64,000 bases of DNA, taken from NCBI GenBank assembly GCA_016288215.1, contig JAEEYQ010000033.1:50235-114234 (forward strand), in the 5' to 3' direction. This document shows positions 19,346 to 29,788 of this stretch, piece after piece. A program made the translations under genes and the position numbers. The notes under the pieces are model-generated. The model was given only the letters and a program-made list of their open reading frames with translations. It made no database searches and was not told where the DNA came from. The stretch's first letter is position 1; every line of letters begins with the position of its first letter. The stretch comes from Lentisphaeria bacterium (GTDB lineage: Bacteria; Verrucomicrobiota; Lentisphaeria; Oligosphaerales; Oligosphaeraceae).

Positions 19346-19446
19346 TGCAAATGCCGTTTGCATTTTATCATTGAACAACCATATTGACACAGTGGTTTGA
19401 CATCACCGCTCCCAAACGGCTTTGGGATGACATGCAAAATTTGCAT
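19346..19446 (+). promoter_or_regulatory. Two TGCAAA inverted repeats upstream of uvrB
   Basis: TGCAAA-N5-TTTGCA (19346-19362) and the 15-bp palindrome ATGCAAA-A-TTTGCAT (19432-19446) lie in the uvrB leader; the second ends 44 bp before the start codon. They share one half-site and could be operators. A single related sequence, ATGCAAATTTG, occurs upstream of lexA at 7436-7446. Whether they bind LexA is speculative. Confidence 0.35.
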
Positions 19447-19490
19447 GCATTTATTCATTTAACGCAATATCTCTTTCATTTCAGGAAACC

Positions 19491-21454
<1,964 letters not shown>

Positions 21455-21458
<4 letters not shown>

Positions 21459-21486
21459 TTCCATCTTCCCTTCGTTGTGGAATCAG
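21455..21486. terminator. Hairpin shared by uvrB and sialidase-like gene 1
   Basis: CTGATTCC (21455-21462) pairs with GGAATCAG (21479-21486) around a 16-nt loop. Both convergent stop codons lie within its arms. The same CTGATTCC...GGAATCAG arrangement follows paralogues 2 (23496-23529) and 3 (25194-25225), so it travelled with the duplicated genes. Confidence 0.5.
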
Positions 21487-23066
21487 TCGTTGAAGAAGCC
21501 GTGGAGCGCCTCGTCCAACTTCAGATTGCTGTCGCAGATGATGAAGCCATTTGACCCAATGGCGCGGAAGCGGATGCGGGACGGCTTCATGTTCGGGAAG
21601 GCGAAATCCACAAAGGCGTGATAGCAGACACGCGTGGCATTCGTCTGAGTCCAGACGATGATCCATTTGTCGTTCTGCAAGGCCTCGATGACCAGGGCGT
21701 AGGGCGACTGACTGCTGAAGCGCTCAATGGCGAACTGCATGTCGCCCAACGACTTGCCTTCCGCAAGCTGCAGTTCGATGCTGTGCTCGACGGCGTTTTT
21801 GCCGCAGACCCAAATGCCTTTGCCCCACGCTTCGCTGTGGACGCGGGCCATGCCTTCGGCAGCGCTCCAGTGGCCATCAGCCGTGTCAAGCTCCGTGAAG
21901 TCCCCCAGCGGCAGCTCCTCATAGCGGTTGATAAACGTAACATGTTCTCCTTCAGGCTCATATAGCCACGAGATGGGAACTTTGGTGATGCGGGAGTCCG
22001 CCAGCCCCTGATAGCAGTAGGCAAGGAGGACAGAATCCTCCATGACATGGATGGCGGTGTAGCAAAACCATCCGTAGGGGCTGCCTTCCAGATTCTTCGC
22101 GTTCTGCCACGTCCTGCCTTCGTCCTTGGAGATGGCGGTGGTCAGCGGAACGCGTATGTCACCGATGCCGGCGGGCATGTGCTCATGGTCGTTCCAGACG
22201 CAAAGCAGATCACCGTTGGGCAGCCGTTTGATGGAGGCGGGAGAGAGGGGGGACTTCAGCGGCGAGCGCACAGGCGTGCTCCAGGTGTCGCCGCCGTCTT
22301 CCGAATAACTGTAGTACTGGCAGCCGCCACTGGCGCGGATGAACATGAGTAGCTTGCCGTCCTTGAGCTCGACGACGCCCGGCTCCTGCGCCGTCACACG
22401 GCGGCCGTCTTCGTCAAAGATCTTGAATTTGGACTGGCTCAGCCGCCATGTGGCGCCTGCGTCGTCCGACAGGCCGCACATGATCTCTCCTGCCCAGTCG
22501 CTTTCAGTGTCGCCTTTGACGGAATGGCGGGCCAGCGGCATGACCAGCCGGCCGTTCTTCAGCTGGATGACGCGGTCGTTGTTCAGCACGTAGTAGCCCA
22601 CCGGTTCGGAAGCGGGAATGCAGACTTTGGGCTCCGACCAACTTTTGCCTTCATCGGAGGAATAGCGGATGTAGGGTAGCTCGTCGAAGTCCGTGTTGTC
22701 CCGCAGATAAAACAGGGCAATGCGGCCGTCCTGCAGCCGTAAGAGGCTGACTTCGATGACATTGCGCTTGCTTTCGTTCTTCACGACGATTTCGTAGTTG
22801 TCCGTCCAGGTCTCGCCGCCGTCGGAGGAATAACGCGCCGCCAGGTCGGCGGGGCCGTGGTCATCGCCGTCCCCTGTGTACATCCGTGTGTAGATGAACA
22901 GGATACGACCGTCCTTCAAATCCACGAACGAGCCTTCGCTGTTGCGGGCGTTGCCGGGGCCACTCTTGAGTTCAAGGCAGCGGCGCGGCAGATTCCTGTC
23001 CTGTGCGAAGAGGGACAGCGACAGACATGCGGTGGCACAGAAAAAGCCGATGGTTTTCAGACTCAT
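21483..23066 (-). CDS. Secreted sialidase-fold (Asp-box) protein, paralogue 1
   Basis: 527 aa from the second in-frame ATG, which gives a signal peptide MSLKTIGFFCATACLSLSLFAQ. Five Asp-boxes mark a six-bladed propeller: SSDGGETWTD, SSDEGKSWSE, LSDDAGATWR, SEDGGDTWST and SKDEGRTWQN. The N-terminal NSEGSFVDLKDGRI resembles BNR-repeat exo-alpha-sialidases. About 130 further C-terminal residues form a separate domain ending FIICDSNLKLDEALHGFFND. Cleavage of terminal sialic or related acid sugars outside the cell is inferred from the fold; I did not verify the catalytic Arg triad. It is one of three adjacent paralogues. Confidence 0.85.
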   Translation of the reverse strand: MSLKTIGFFCATACLSLSLFAQDRNLPRRCLELKSGPGNARNSEGSFVDLKDGRILFIYTRMYTGDGDDHGPADLAARYSSDGGETWTDNYEIVVKNESKRNVIEVSLLRLQDGRIALFYLRDNTDFDELPYIRYSSDEGKSWSEPKVCIPASEPVGYYVLNNDRVIQLKNGRLVMPLARHSVKGDTESDWAGEIMCGLSDDAGATWRLSQSKFKIFDEDGRRVTAQEPGVVELKDGKLLMFIRASGGCQYYSYSEDGGDTWSTPVRSPLKSPLSPASIKRLPNGDLLCVWNDHEHMPAGIGDIRVPLTTAISKDEGRTWQNAKNLEGSPYGWFCYTAIHVMEDSVLLAYCYQGLADSRITKVPISWLYEPEGEHVTFINRYEELPLGDFTELDTADGHWSAAEGMARVHSEAWGKGIWVCGKNAVEHSIELQLAEGKSLGDMQFAIERFSSQSPYALVIEALQNDKWIIVWTQTNATRVCYHAFVDFAFPNMKPSRIRFRAIGSNGFIICDSNLKLDEALHGFFND

Positions 23067-23525
23067 ACACGCTCGTATTTTGTTAATCATTCATTATAAA
23101 TAGTTTATAGAAATCCATTAAAAGAACATAGGTTATTATTCAGAACCTATCCATAAAGCAATATTCATGGTCATAATTCGGCCTCGTTGGGGCCGTGAAA
23201 TCAGAGGAGGCACATTCATCCCCCGGGTCTCGCCTTGCTCGACCCGGGGTTACGTAAATTAGGCCCTTTCAGGGCCTTACAGAATCCGTGCCATGGCAGG
23301 TTCACATGCCATCATGTCCCCAAAAGAGCCGCAAAGCGGCTCTTTTGAATTAACCCCGGGTTGAGCGAAGCGAAACCCGGGGGCATAGTCCACCCACAGC
23401 CTTAACGGCCCCAACGGGGCCGAATTACAGTCACAAAACCTGCTTTACAGATAGGTTCTGAATAGTTACGAACATCGTCAGAAGGAGCCGTCCTTCTGAT
23501 TCCGTCTTCCTTTCGTTGTGTGGAA
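23067..23525. other. Spacer between sialidase paralogues 1 and 2
   Basis: No gene seen. Almost the whole spacer is one element with terminal inverted repeats (23136-23466). The first 60 bp, starting TTAATCATTCATTATAAA on the plus strand, are also conserved upstream of paralogue 2 and so belong to the duplicated unit. Confidence 0.7.
23136..23466. mobile_element. MITE-like element with long terminal inverted repeats, family B
   Basis: The left end (TATTCAGAACCTAT, about 23137-23200) and the reverse complement of the right end (about 23400-23466) match over about 60 bp: TATTCAGAACCTATC, TAAAGCA, TAATTCGGCC and CGTTGGGGCCG recur in order. Inside are an AGAGCCGC/GCGGCTCT hairpin, CCCGGGGTTACG-type palindromes and a 94-bp segment (23250-23343) found again at 44678-44771. 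No transposase is encoded, so it is non-autonomous. One terminal repeat also occurs alone at 61576-61645. Confidence 0.75.
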
Positions 23526-25112
23526 TCAGTCGTTGAAGAAGCCGTTGAGCGTCTGGGCGATGTTCACGCCGCCGTCGCAGATGATGAATCCGTTGAGGCC
23601 AATGCCGCGGAAACGAATCCGCTTGGGCGTCTTGTCCGGAAACGCGAAGAGGACGGGATAGTGCTTGTGGACTTCCGTGGAGGAGTCCTGCGCCCAGACG
23701 ACCGTCCACTGGTCGTCCAGCCAGGCTTCCGCAACGAGCGTATAGGGCTGCGTGGAGGAGAAGCGCTCGATGGCCAGATTCAAGTCGCCGAGGGTTTTAC
23801 CGTCGGCAAGGGCCAGTTCGACGGCATGCTGCGTCTTGTCCTTGTCACTGACCCAAATGCCTCTGCCCCAAGACTCATCGTGGACGCGGGCGCCGTTTTC
23901 CGCCGCCGTCCATGTGCCTTCGGGAGTCTCCAATGTGGTAAAATCGCCCAAGGGCAGGTCGGCGAAGCGGTTTTTCTGCGCAGGTGCTTCCGGCGCAGGC
24001 TCATAGAGCCATGAAATCGGCACTTTGGTGATACGGGTATCCGCCAGGCCGCGGCAGCAGTAGCCGAGAAGGACGGAATCCTCCATGACATGGATGGCCG
24101 TGTAGCAGTACCAGCCTTGCGGGTTGCCTTCCAGAACCTTCACATTCTGCCACGTCCTGCCTTCGTCCTTGGAGATGGCGGTGGAAAGCGGAACACGGCG
24201 GCCGCCCAGGCTTGGCGGGATGTTTTCGTGGTCGTTCCAGACACAGAGCAAGTCGCCGTTGGGCAGGCGTTTGCAGGAGGCGGGGGAGATGGGGGACTTC
24301 AAGGGGGAGGCGACGGGGCTGCTCCATGTGTCGCCGCCGTCTTCCGAATAGCTGTAGTATTGGTAGCCACCGCTGGCGCGGATGAACATGAGCAGGCGGC
24401 TTCCATCCTTAAGTTCAACGACGGCAGGCTCTTGCGCAACGATGCGCTTGCCGTTGGCATTGTATGCCTTGAATTGGGACTGGCTCAGGCGCCACGTGGC
24501 GCCGCCGTCGTCGGAGAGGGCGCACATCAGTTCGCCGTTCCAGTCGCAGGCCTTGTCCCCCGCGACGGAATGGCGGGCCAGCGGCAGCACGATGCGTCCG
24601 CTCTTGAGCTGGACGGCGCGGTCGTTGTTCAGCACATAGTAGCCGACTGGGTCAGGATCGGTGATGCAGACTTTGGGCTCCGTCCAGGTCTTGCCTTCGT
24701 CGGAGGAGAAGCGGACATAGGGCAGTTCGTCGAAGTCCGTGTTGTCCCGCAGATAGAAGAAGGCGATGCGGCCGTCCTGAAGGCGCAGCAGACTGACGGA
24801 GATGACGTTGCGCTTGCCTTCGTTCTTCACGATGATTTCGTCTTTCTGCGTCCAGGTCTCGCCGCCGTCGGAGGAATAGCGCGCCGCCAGGTCGGCGGAG
24901 CCGTGGTCGTCGCCATTGTTGCTGTTCATGCGGGTGAAGATGAACATGATGCGGCCGTCCTTCAAGTCGATGAAGGCGCCTTCGCTGTTGCGGGCGTTGC
25001 CGTCGCTTTCCTTGAGTTCAAGACAGCGGCGGGGCAGATTCCTGTCCTGTGCGAAGAGGGACAGCGACAGACATGCGGTGGCACAGAAAAGGCCAATGGA
25101 TTTCAGACTCAT
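23526..25112 (-). CDS. Secreted sialidase-fold (Asp-box) protein, paralogue 2
   Basis: 528 aa from the ATG at 25112, chosen because AAAGGAAAACGCGC precedes it; a signal peptide MSLKSIGLFCATACLSLSLFAQ follows. It is nearly collinear with paralogue 1, with the same Asp-boxes (SSDGGETWTQ, SSDEGKTWTE, LSDDGGATWR, SEDGGDTWSS, SKDEGRTWQN). It shares LPLGDFTTLETPEGTWTAAENGARVHDE in the C-terminal domain with paralogue 3. 5' and 3' flanks are also conserved with paralogue 1, which points to tandem duplication. The substrate may differ among the copies. Confidence 0.85.
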   Translation of the reverse strand: MSLKSIGLFCATACLSLSLFAQDRNLPRRCLELKESDGNARNSEGAFIDLKDGRIMFIFTRMNSNNGDDHGSADLAARYSSDGGETWTQKDEIIVKNEGKRNVISVSLLRLQDGRIAFFYLRDNTDFDELPYVRFSSDEGKTWTEPKVCITDPDPVGYYVLNNDRAVQLKSGRIVLPLARHSVAGDKACDWNGELMCALSDDGGATWRLSQSQFKAYNANGKRIVAQEPAVVELKDGSRLLMFIRASGGYQYYSYSEDGGDTWSSPVASPLKSPISPASCKRLPNGDLLCVWNDHENIPPSLGGRRVPLSTAISKDEGRTWQNVKVLEGNPQGWYCYTAIHVMEDSVLLGYCCRGLADTRITKVPISWLYEPAPEAPAQKNRFADLPLGDFTTLETPEGTWTAAENGARVHDESWGRGIWVSDKDKTQHAVELALADGKTLGDLNLAIERFSSTQPYTLVAEAWLDDQWTVVWAQDSSTEVHKHYPVLFAFPDKTPKRIRFRGIGLNGFIICDGGVNIAQTLNGFFND

Positions 25113-25221
25113 GCGCGTTTTCCTTTTGTTAATCATTCATTATAAACAGGTTACAAAAAACAATCAAAAACATCATCAGAAAAAATGATTCTCCTGATTC
25201 CGTCTTCCCATCGTTGTGGAA

Positions 25222-26799
25222 TCAGTCATTGAAGAAACTGTTGAGTGTCTGGTTGACATTCAAGCCGCCGTCGCAGATGATGAATCCGTTGGGGCCGATG
25301 CCGCGGAAACGAATCCGCTTGGGCGACTTGTCCGAAAACGCGAAGAAGACGGGATAGTGCTTGTAGTTTTCTGTGGAGGAGTCCTGCGCCCAGACGACCG
25401 TCCACTGGTCGTCCAGCCAGGCTTCCGCCAAAAGCACATAGGGCTGCGTGGAGGAGAAGCGCTCGATGGCCAGATTGAGGTCGCCGAGGGTTTTGCCGTC
25501 GGCGAGAGCCAGTTCAATGGCATGCTGCGTCTTGTCCTTGCCATTGACCCAAATGCCTCTGCCCCAGTATTCATCGTGGACGCGGGCACCGTTTTCCGCC
25601 GCCGTCCATGTGCCTTCGGGAGTCTCCAATGTGGTGAAATCGCCCAAGGGCAGGTTGGCGAAGCGGTTTTGCCGTGCAGGTGCTTCCGGCTCAGGCTTAT
25701 AGAGCCAGGAGAAGGGAACTTTGGTGATGCGGGCCTCCCACCCTTCTGGCGGGCAGCTGTAGCCCAGCAGGACGGAATCCTCCATGACATGGATGGCCGT
25801 GTAGCAGTACCATCCGTTGGGGTTGCCCTCCAGGTTCTTGGCCAGCTGCCAGCTCTTGCCTTCGTCCTTGGAAATGGCGGTGGAAAGCGGGCTGCGGTGG
25901 CCTTCCATGCTCGGCGGGATGCATTCGTGGTTGTTCCAGACACAGAGCAAGTCGCCATTCGGCAGCCGTTTCATGGAGGCGGGAGAGACGGGGGACTTCA
26001 AGGGAGAGGCGACTGGGCTGCTCCATGTGTCGCCGCCGTCTTCCGAATAGCTGTAGTACTGGCAGCCACCGCTGGCACGGATGAACATGAGCAGGCGGCT
26101 TCCGTCCTTATATTCAACGACGCCAGGCTCTTGTCCAATGATGCGCTTGCCGTTGGCATCGAACACCTTGAATTGGGACTGGCTCAGGCGCCACGTGGCG
26201 CCGCCGTCGTCGGAGAGGACGCACATCAGTTCAGCGTTCCAGTTCCAGGCCTTGTCTCCCGCAAGACAGTGACGGGCCAGCGGCAGCACGATACGACCGC
26301 TCTTGAGCTGGACAGCGCGGTCGTTGTTCAGCACATAGTAGCCGACGGGCTCAGCGAGGCAGCAGATGGGTTCCGTCCATGTCTTGCCTTCATCGGAGGA
26401 GAAGCGGACGTAGGGCCGTTCGTCGAAGTCCGAGTTGTCCCGCAGGTAGAAGAGAGCGATGCGTCCGTCCTGAAGGCGCAGCAGACTGGCTTCGATGACA
26501 TTGCGCTTGCCTTCGTTCTTCACGATGATTTCGCATTCCTGCGTCCAGGTCTCGCCGCCGTCGGAGGAATAGCGCGCCGCCAGGTCGGCGGAGCCGTGGT
26601 CGCCGCCTTCGGTGCTATTCATGCGGGTGAAGACGAACATGATGCGGCCATCCTTCAAATCGACAAAGGAGCCTTCGCTGTTGCGGGGGTTGCCGGGGCC
26701 GCTCTTGAGTTCACAGACGCGGCGGGGGACATCAGTTCCCATGGAACACAGGGAAAGACAAGCAACTGCACAACACAATCCCATGGACTTCAGTTGCAT
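25222..26799 (-). CDS. Secreted sialidase-fold (Asp-box) protein, paralogue 3
   Basis: 525 aa, starting MQLKSMGLCCAVACLSLCSM, a signal peptide that differs from the other two. The mature parts are closely similar to paralogue 2, with five Asp-boxes and the same C-terminal domain ending VNQTLNSFFND. The 5' flank is unrelated to those of paralogues 1 and 2, so this copy is either the oldest or has a replaced promoter. It is first in the row and lies about 100 bp downstream of the aldo/keto reductase gene, separated by a strong hairpin. Confidence 0.85.
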   Translation of the reverse strand: MQLKSMGLCCAVACLSLCSMGTDVPRRVCELKSGPGNPRNSEGSFVDLKDGRIMFVFTRMNSTEGGDHGSADLAARYSSDGGETWTQECEIIVKNEGKRNVIEASLLRLQDGRIALFYLRDNSDFDERPYVRFSSDEGKTWTEPICCLAEPVGYYVLNNDRAVQLKSGRIVLPLARHCLAGDKAWNWNAELMCVLSDDGGATWRLSQSQFKVFDANGKRIIGQEPGVVEYKDGSRLLMFIRASGGCQYYSYSEDGGDTWSSPVASPLKSPVSPASMKRLPNGDLLCVWNNHECIPPSMEGHRSPLSTAISKDEGKSWQLAKNLEGNPNGWYCYTAIHVMEDSVLLGYSCPPEGWEARITKVPFSWLYKPEPEAPARQNRFANLPLGDFTTLETPEGTWTAAENGARVHDEYWGRGIWVNGKDKTQHAIELALADGKTLGDLNLAIERFSSTQPYVLLAEAWLDDQWTVVWAQDSSTENYKHYPVFFAFSDKSPKRIRFRGIGPNGFIICDGGLNVNQTLNSFFND

Positions 26800-26830
26800 A
26801 GAACACCTATATAATTAGCAATGAAGAGGC

Positions 26831-26893
26831 ATGAAAGCGAAGGATTTTGAATGCATAATGTTTCATTTAATGCATAAAATCCTTCGCTTTCAT
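26831..26893 (-). terminator. Long hairpin after the aldo/keto reductase gene
   Basis: ATGAAAGCGAAGGATTTT (26831-26848) is perfectly complementary to AAAATCCTTCGCTTTCAT (26876-26893). A second ATGCAT pairing inside extends the stem. It begins 10 bp beyond the reductase stop. It lacks an obvious U-tract, so it may be a transcript-stabilising or processing structure rather than a classical intrinsic terminator. Confidence 0.6.
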
Positions 26894-26902
26894 CAAGGCC
26901 GC

Positions 26903-27754
26903 CTATTTTTTCCGTTTGGCCCAATTGCTGGGGCGGATGTAGTCCTCAGACAGCAGCGGGACGGTGGCGGCGACCTTTTGGTAGAGGTCAGCCGGCAGGG
27001 GCCCCAAAGCGGCCATCTTCGCGTTGGCCTCCAGCTGCTCCGGCGTGTCCACGCCCGTCAGGACGCTGACGTTTCCAGGCAGGGAGAACAGATAGCGCAT
27101 GCACAGCTCGTGCATGGGCATGCCATAGGACTCCAGCTGGCGGCGATACGGAATCAGCTCGGGAATCTTGATGTCCTTTTCCGCCATCAGCAGCATGCCC
27201 TGAAGGTAGACGCTGCGGATGAAGATTTGGTTGTGCTTTTCCGTGAAGACCTTGTCGAAGCGGTGGTCCATGACGTTGCAAGGCACTTGGAGGCAGGAGA
27301 TTTCGCTGGTGCGGTCCGCATAGGCCAACGAGTCCATGGAGACGCCCGCATCCAGAATCAGCCCCTTGTCAATCATGCTGCGGAGCTGCGGAAGATAGCA
27401 CATGTCACTTTCCGTATGCATCAGCATGATCGGAATGACGGGAATCTGAAGCCGCTGCATGGAGCCGCGGATGGACTGCTCGATGAAGGCGGCGGGGTCG
27501 CCCTCCGCCGGAACGTGCTCCACCTTGCTGACAATGGTCATCTCCTTCTGGATGCCCAAGTCCTTGAGCGCCTTGCCGATGACCTCCTCGCTGTCGCCGT
27601 AGCCGGCGGCGGTGTCCAACGTGGTGATGCCGTTGTCCAACGCCTTGCGCAGAATCTCCTTGACCGTCTCATAGGACGGCTTGCCATGGGTGTTGGCGAC
27701 GCCGTAGTTCATTCCAAACTGAACCGTGCCCAAAACCAGACGTGAAACCTTCAT
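26903..27754 (-). CDS. Aldo/keto reductase family oxidoreductase
   Basis: 283 aa. It begins VSRLVLGTVQFGMNYG and has the barrel residues of the family: Asp and Tyr in LDTAAGYGDSE, Lys in TIVSKVEH and His in IMLMHTES. NAD(P)H-dependent interconversion of a sugar or aldehyde carbonyl is the likely reaction; the substrate is unknown. It lies 15 bp after the SDR gene and downstream of a GntR-type regulator, so the three probably form a small sugar-catabolic operon. Confidence 0.9.
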   Translation of the reverse strand: MKVSRLVLGTVQFGMNYGVANTHGKPSYETVKEILRKALDNGITTLDTAAGYGDSEEVIGKALKDLGIQKEMTIVSKVEHVPAEGDPAAFIEQSIRGSMQRLQIPVIPIMLMHTESDMCYLPQLRSMIDKGLILDAGVSMDSLAYADRTSEISCLQVPCNVMDHRFDKVFTEKHNQIFIRSVYLQGMLLMAEKDIKIPELIPYRRQLESYGMPMHELCMRYLFSLPGNVSVLTGVDTPEQLEANAKMAALGPLPADLYQKVAATVPLLSEDYIRPSNWAKRKK

Positions 27755-27769
27755 GGAATCTCTCCTTTT

Positions 27770-28552
27770 CTATTTGGCGGTATAGCCGCCATCCACGGGA
27801 ACATTGACGCCAGTGATGTAGAGGGAGGCGTCAGAGGCCAAAAAGACAATGATGCCCTTCAGGTCCGTGGAGTTGGCCATGCGGCCCAGGAAGGTATTGG
27901 CGCTGTACTGCTGCGAGAAGCGGGTCTCGTGACGGTCCTCCTTGAATCCGCCAGGGCTAATGCAGTTCACACGTATTCCCTTGGGGCCCAAGACACTAGC
28001 GGCAAAGCGGGTGAAGTTCAAAAGACCACCCTTCTCATAGAAGTAGATGGGGGACGGATAGGGGTTGGTGTACATGTCCGTGCCGGCGTAGTTCGTGTAG
28101 TTGAGGCCGCGCATGCCCATATAGGAGCCCACGTTGATGATGGAGCCGCTGCCCCGCTTTTCCATGTCCTGAGCGGCCAGGCGGGTCAGCAGGAAGGTGG
28201 CGGTGGCATTCACATGAAGGCTTTCATCAAAGACTTCGGAGGGGATGTCCCATCCGCTGCAGGCGCAGCGGGTCACGGCGTTGTTGACCAAAATGTCAAT
28301 CTTGCCGGAGCGCTCGATGATTTCGCCCATGGTCTTCTTGATGGAGTCCGCGCTGGACAGATCCAGCTCCAAAGCCGTCACGTTGGAATATTGGGACGCC
28401 TCCTGCTGGAGCTTCTCCAGATTGCGGGAGGCGATGTAGGTTTCCGCCCCCGCTTCGGAGAGGGCCTGGGTGATCTGGCGGCCGTAGAGGCCGGCGCCGC
28501 CAGTCAGCAATGCGGTTTTGCCTTTAAGCGAAAAGGATTCGAGAACGTTCAT
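27770..28552 (-). CDS. Short-chain dehydrogenase/reductase (SDR)
   Basis: 260 aa. The N-terminal cofactor motif is TGGAGLYG (residues 17-24), followed by LVNNAV. The catalytic Ser lies in INVGSYMG and the Tyr-x3-Lys in YFYEK. It ends in NVPVDGGYTAK, the usual classical SDR tail. The pattern resembles gluconate 5-dehydrogenase-like enzymes, so oxidation of a sugar acid is a reasonable guess. It pairs with the aldo/keto reductase 15 bp downstream. Confidence 0.92.
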   Translation of the reverse strand: MNVLESFSLKGKTALLTGGAGLYGRQITQALSEAGAETYIASRNLEKLQQEASQYSNVTALELDLSSADSIKKTMGEIIERSGKIDILVNNAVTRCACSGWDIPSEVFDESLHVNATATFLLTRLAAQDMEKRGSGSIINVGSYMGMRGLNYTNYAGTDMYTNPYPSPIYFYEKGGLLNFTRFAASVLGPKGIRVNCISPGGFKEDRHETRFSQQYSANTFLGRMANSTDLKGIIVFLASDASLYITGVNVPVDGGYTAK

Positions 28553-28657
28553 GGTGTCTTGCCTTCTTTTGAGAGAATTAGTAATTTGTAATTAGCAGTT
28601 GTGGAATTGATGGATTATTGATTTGTAATATACTGATATGCAATGAGTTACGATGAT

Positions 28658-29788
28658 TCAGGCGGTCGTTGGAGGGGTAATGATTTGGGGTGGGAGGTAT
28701 TCCACGTCGCCTGCGGCCAAATCGCCTTCAATGAGCCGAAGGAGCTTCTCCCCTGCGCGGCGGCCGATTTCCCTCATGGGCCGCTCCACGTAAGGGAAGG
28801 GGCAGCAGCCCTGTCCGAGCGTCTCGGCGGACATGTCGTAGCAGATCCACTCCACGCGATGCTCTCCGCAGCGATGGTCTGGAAAAAGATGGCCCAGAGC
28901 GCAGGCCACATAGCCATAGCAGATGATGCCCGTGTCCTGGCTGATTCGCGGCATCAGCTGCCGAATCTCCTCTTCATGGTCGAAGGAGGGGCAATACCAC
29001 GAGATGTCCTGCCTGAAATTGCAGGGAGTCACCAGACAGGGGGACAGCCCCGCCTCCCGCATGGCTCTGCAATAGCCAAGAAAGCGCAGATGGGACACAC
29101 GGTCGCAGGTGTCGTCGAAGTAGATGACGGATTTCATGCCGCGCTGCAGCATGTATTTGGCCTGCATGGCGCCGCCGGCGATGTCGTCGTTGTAGACCCC
29201 GGGCAGGCCAATTCCATTTAAGTATCTGTTCATCAACACGATGGGGAGGCCGTTGTTGTACATCTCCCACAGATAGGAATAGTTGCCCACGTCATCTTCT
29301 CTGGAGATGAACTCCTCGCTGCTGCTATAGACGGGCATGATGGCGATGCCGTCCACCTTGCGGCGCACAAGGCGCTGGATGCACTCCTTTTCGTTGGCGA
29401 TGCTGCCGGCGGAGCTGTCGAAGGCGAGATTGAAGTCCGCGTTCCGCAAGGCGTCGTTGAGTCCGTCCAAGACCATCACGCTGCCGTTTTCCAGCACGGG
29501 ATGGTCCATCAGCCGACCGTCCAAATTTGGGAAGACCCCGCCAATGATATGGGTCGTGGTGGCGGCGGCCTGTCCCTCCTCCCCCAAAACTCGATAGCCC
29601 CGTCCCACCACAGGTGTCACTAACCCCTTGACAATCAAGAGGTCAAGGCCATTGCGCACGGTGACGCGGCTGTAACCGAACTGTTGGCACAGCGTCCGCT
29701 CGCCCGGCAGATAGCTTCCCACCGGCAGGTCACCTCGAAGGATCTTCAGCTCCAGATGATCCGCCAACATCTTGTATTTGCTGTTCAT
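28658..29788 (-). CDS. GntR-type HTH regulator with LacI-like sensor domain
   Basis: 376 aa. Residues 1-70 are a GntR winged helix (LPVGSYLPGERTLCQQFGYSRVTVRNGLDLL). Residues 85-376 resemble a periplasmic-binding-protein-like sugar sensor as in LacI/AraR-type regulators, with the GGVFPNLDG and GIAIMPVYSS strands. Such proteins repress catabolic genes until a sugar binds. It is about 100 bp upstream of the SDR-reductase pair and is the best candidate regulator of that pair and possibly of the sialidase-like row. GTGAGGAGAA precedes the ATG. Confidence 0.9.
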   Translation of the reverse strand: MNSKYKMLADHLELKILRGDLPVGSYLPGERTLCQQFGYSRVTVRNGLDLLIVKGLVTPVVGRGYRVLGEEGQAAATTTHIIGGVFPNLDGRLMDHPVLENGSVMVLDGLNDALRNADFNLAFDSSAGSIANEKECIQRLVRRKVDGIAIMPVYSSSEEFISREDDVGNYSYLWEMYNNGLPIVLMNRYLNGIGLPGVYNDDIAGGAMQAKYMLQRGMKSVIYFDDTCDRVSHLRFLGYCRAMREAGLSPCLVTPCNFRQDISWYCPSFDHEEEIRQLMPRISQDTGIICYGYVACALGHLFPDHRCGEHRVEWICYDMSAETLGQGCCPFPYVERPMREIGRRAGEKLLRLIEGDLAAGDVEYLPPQIITPPTTA

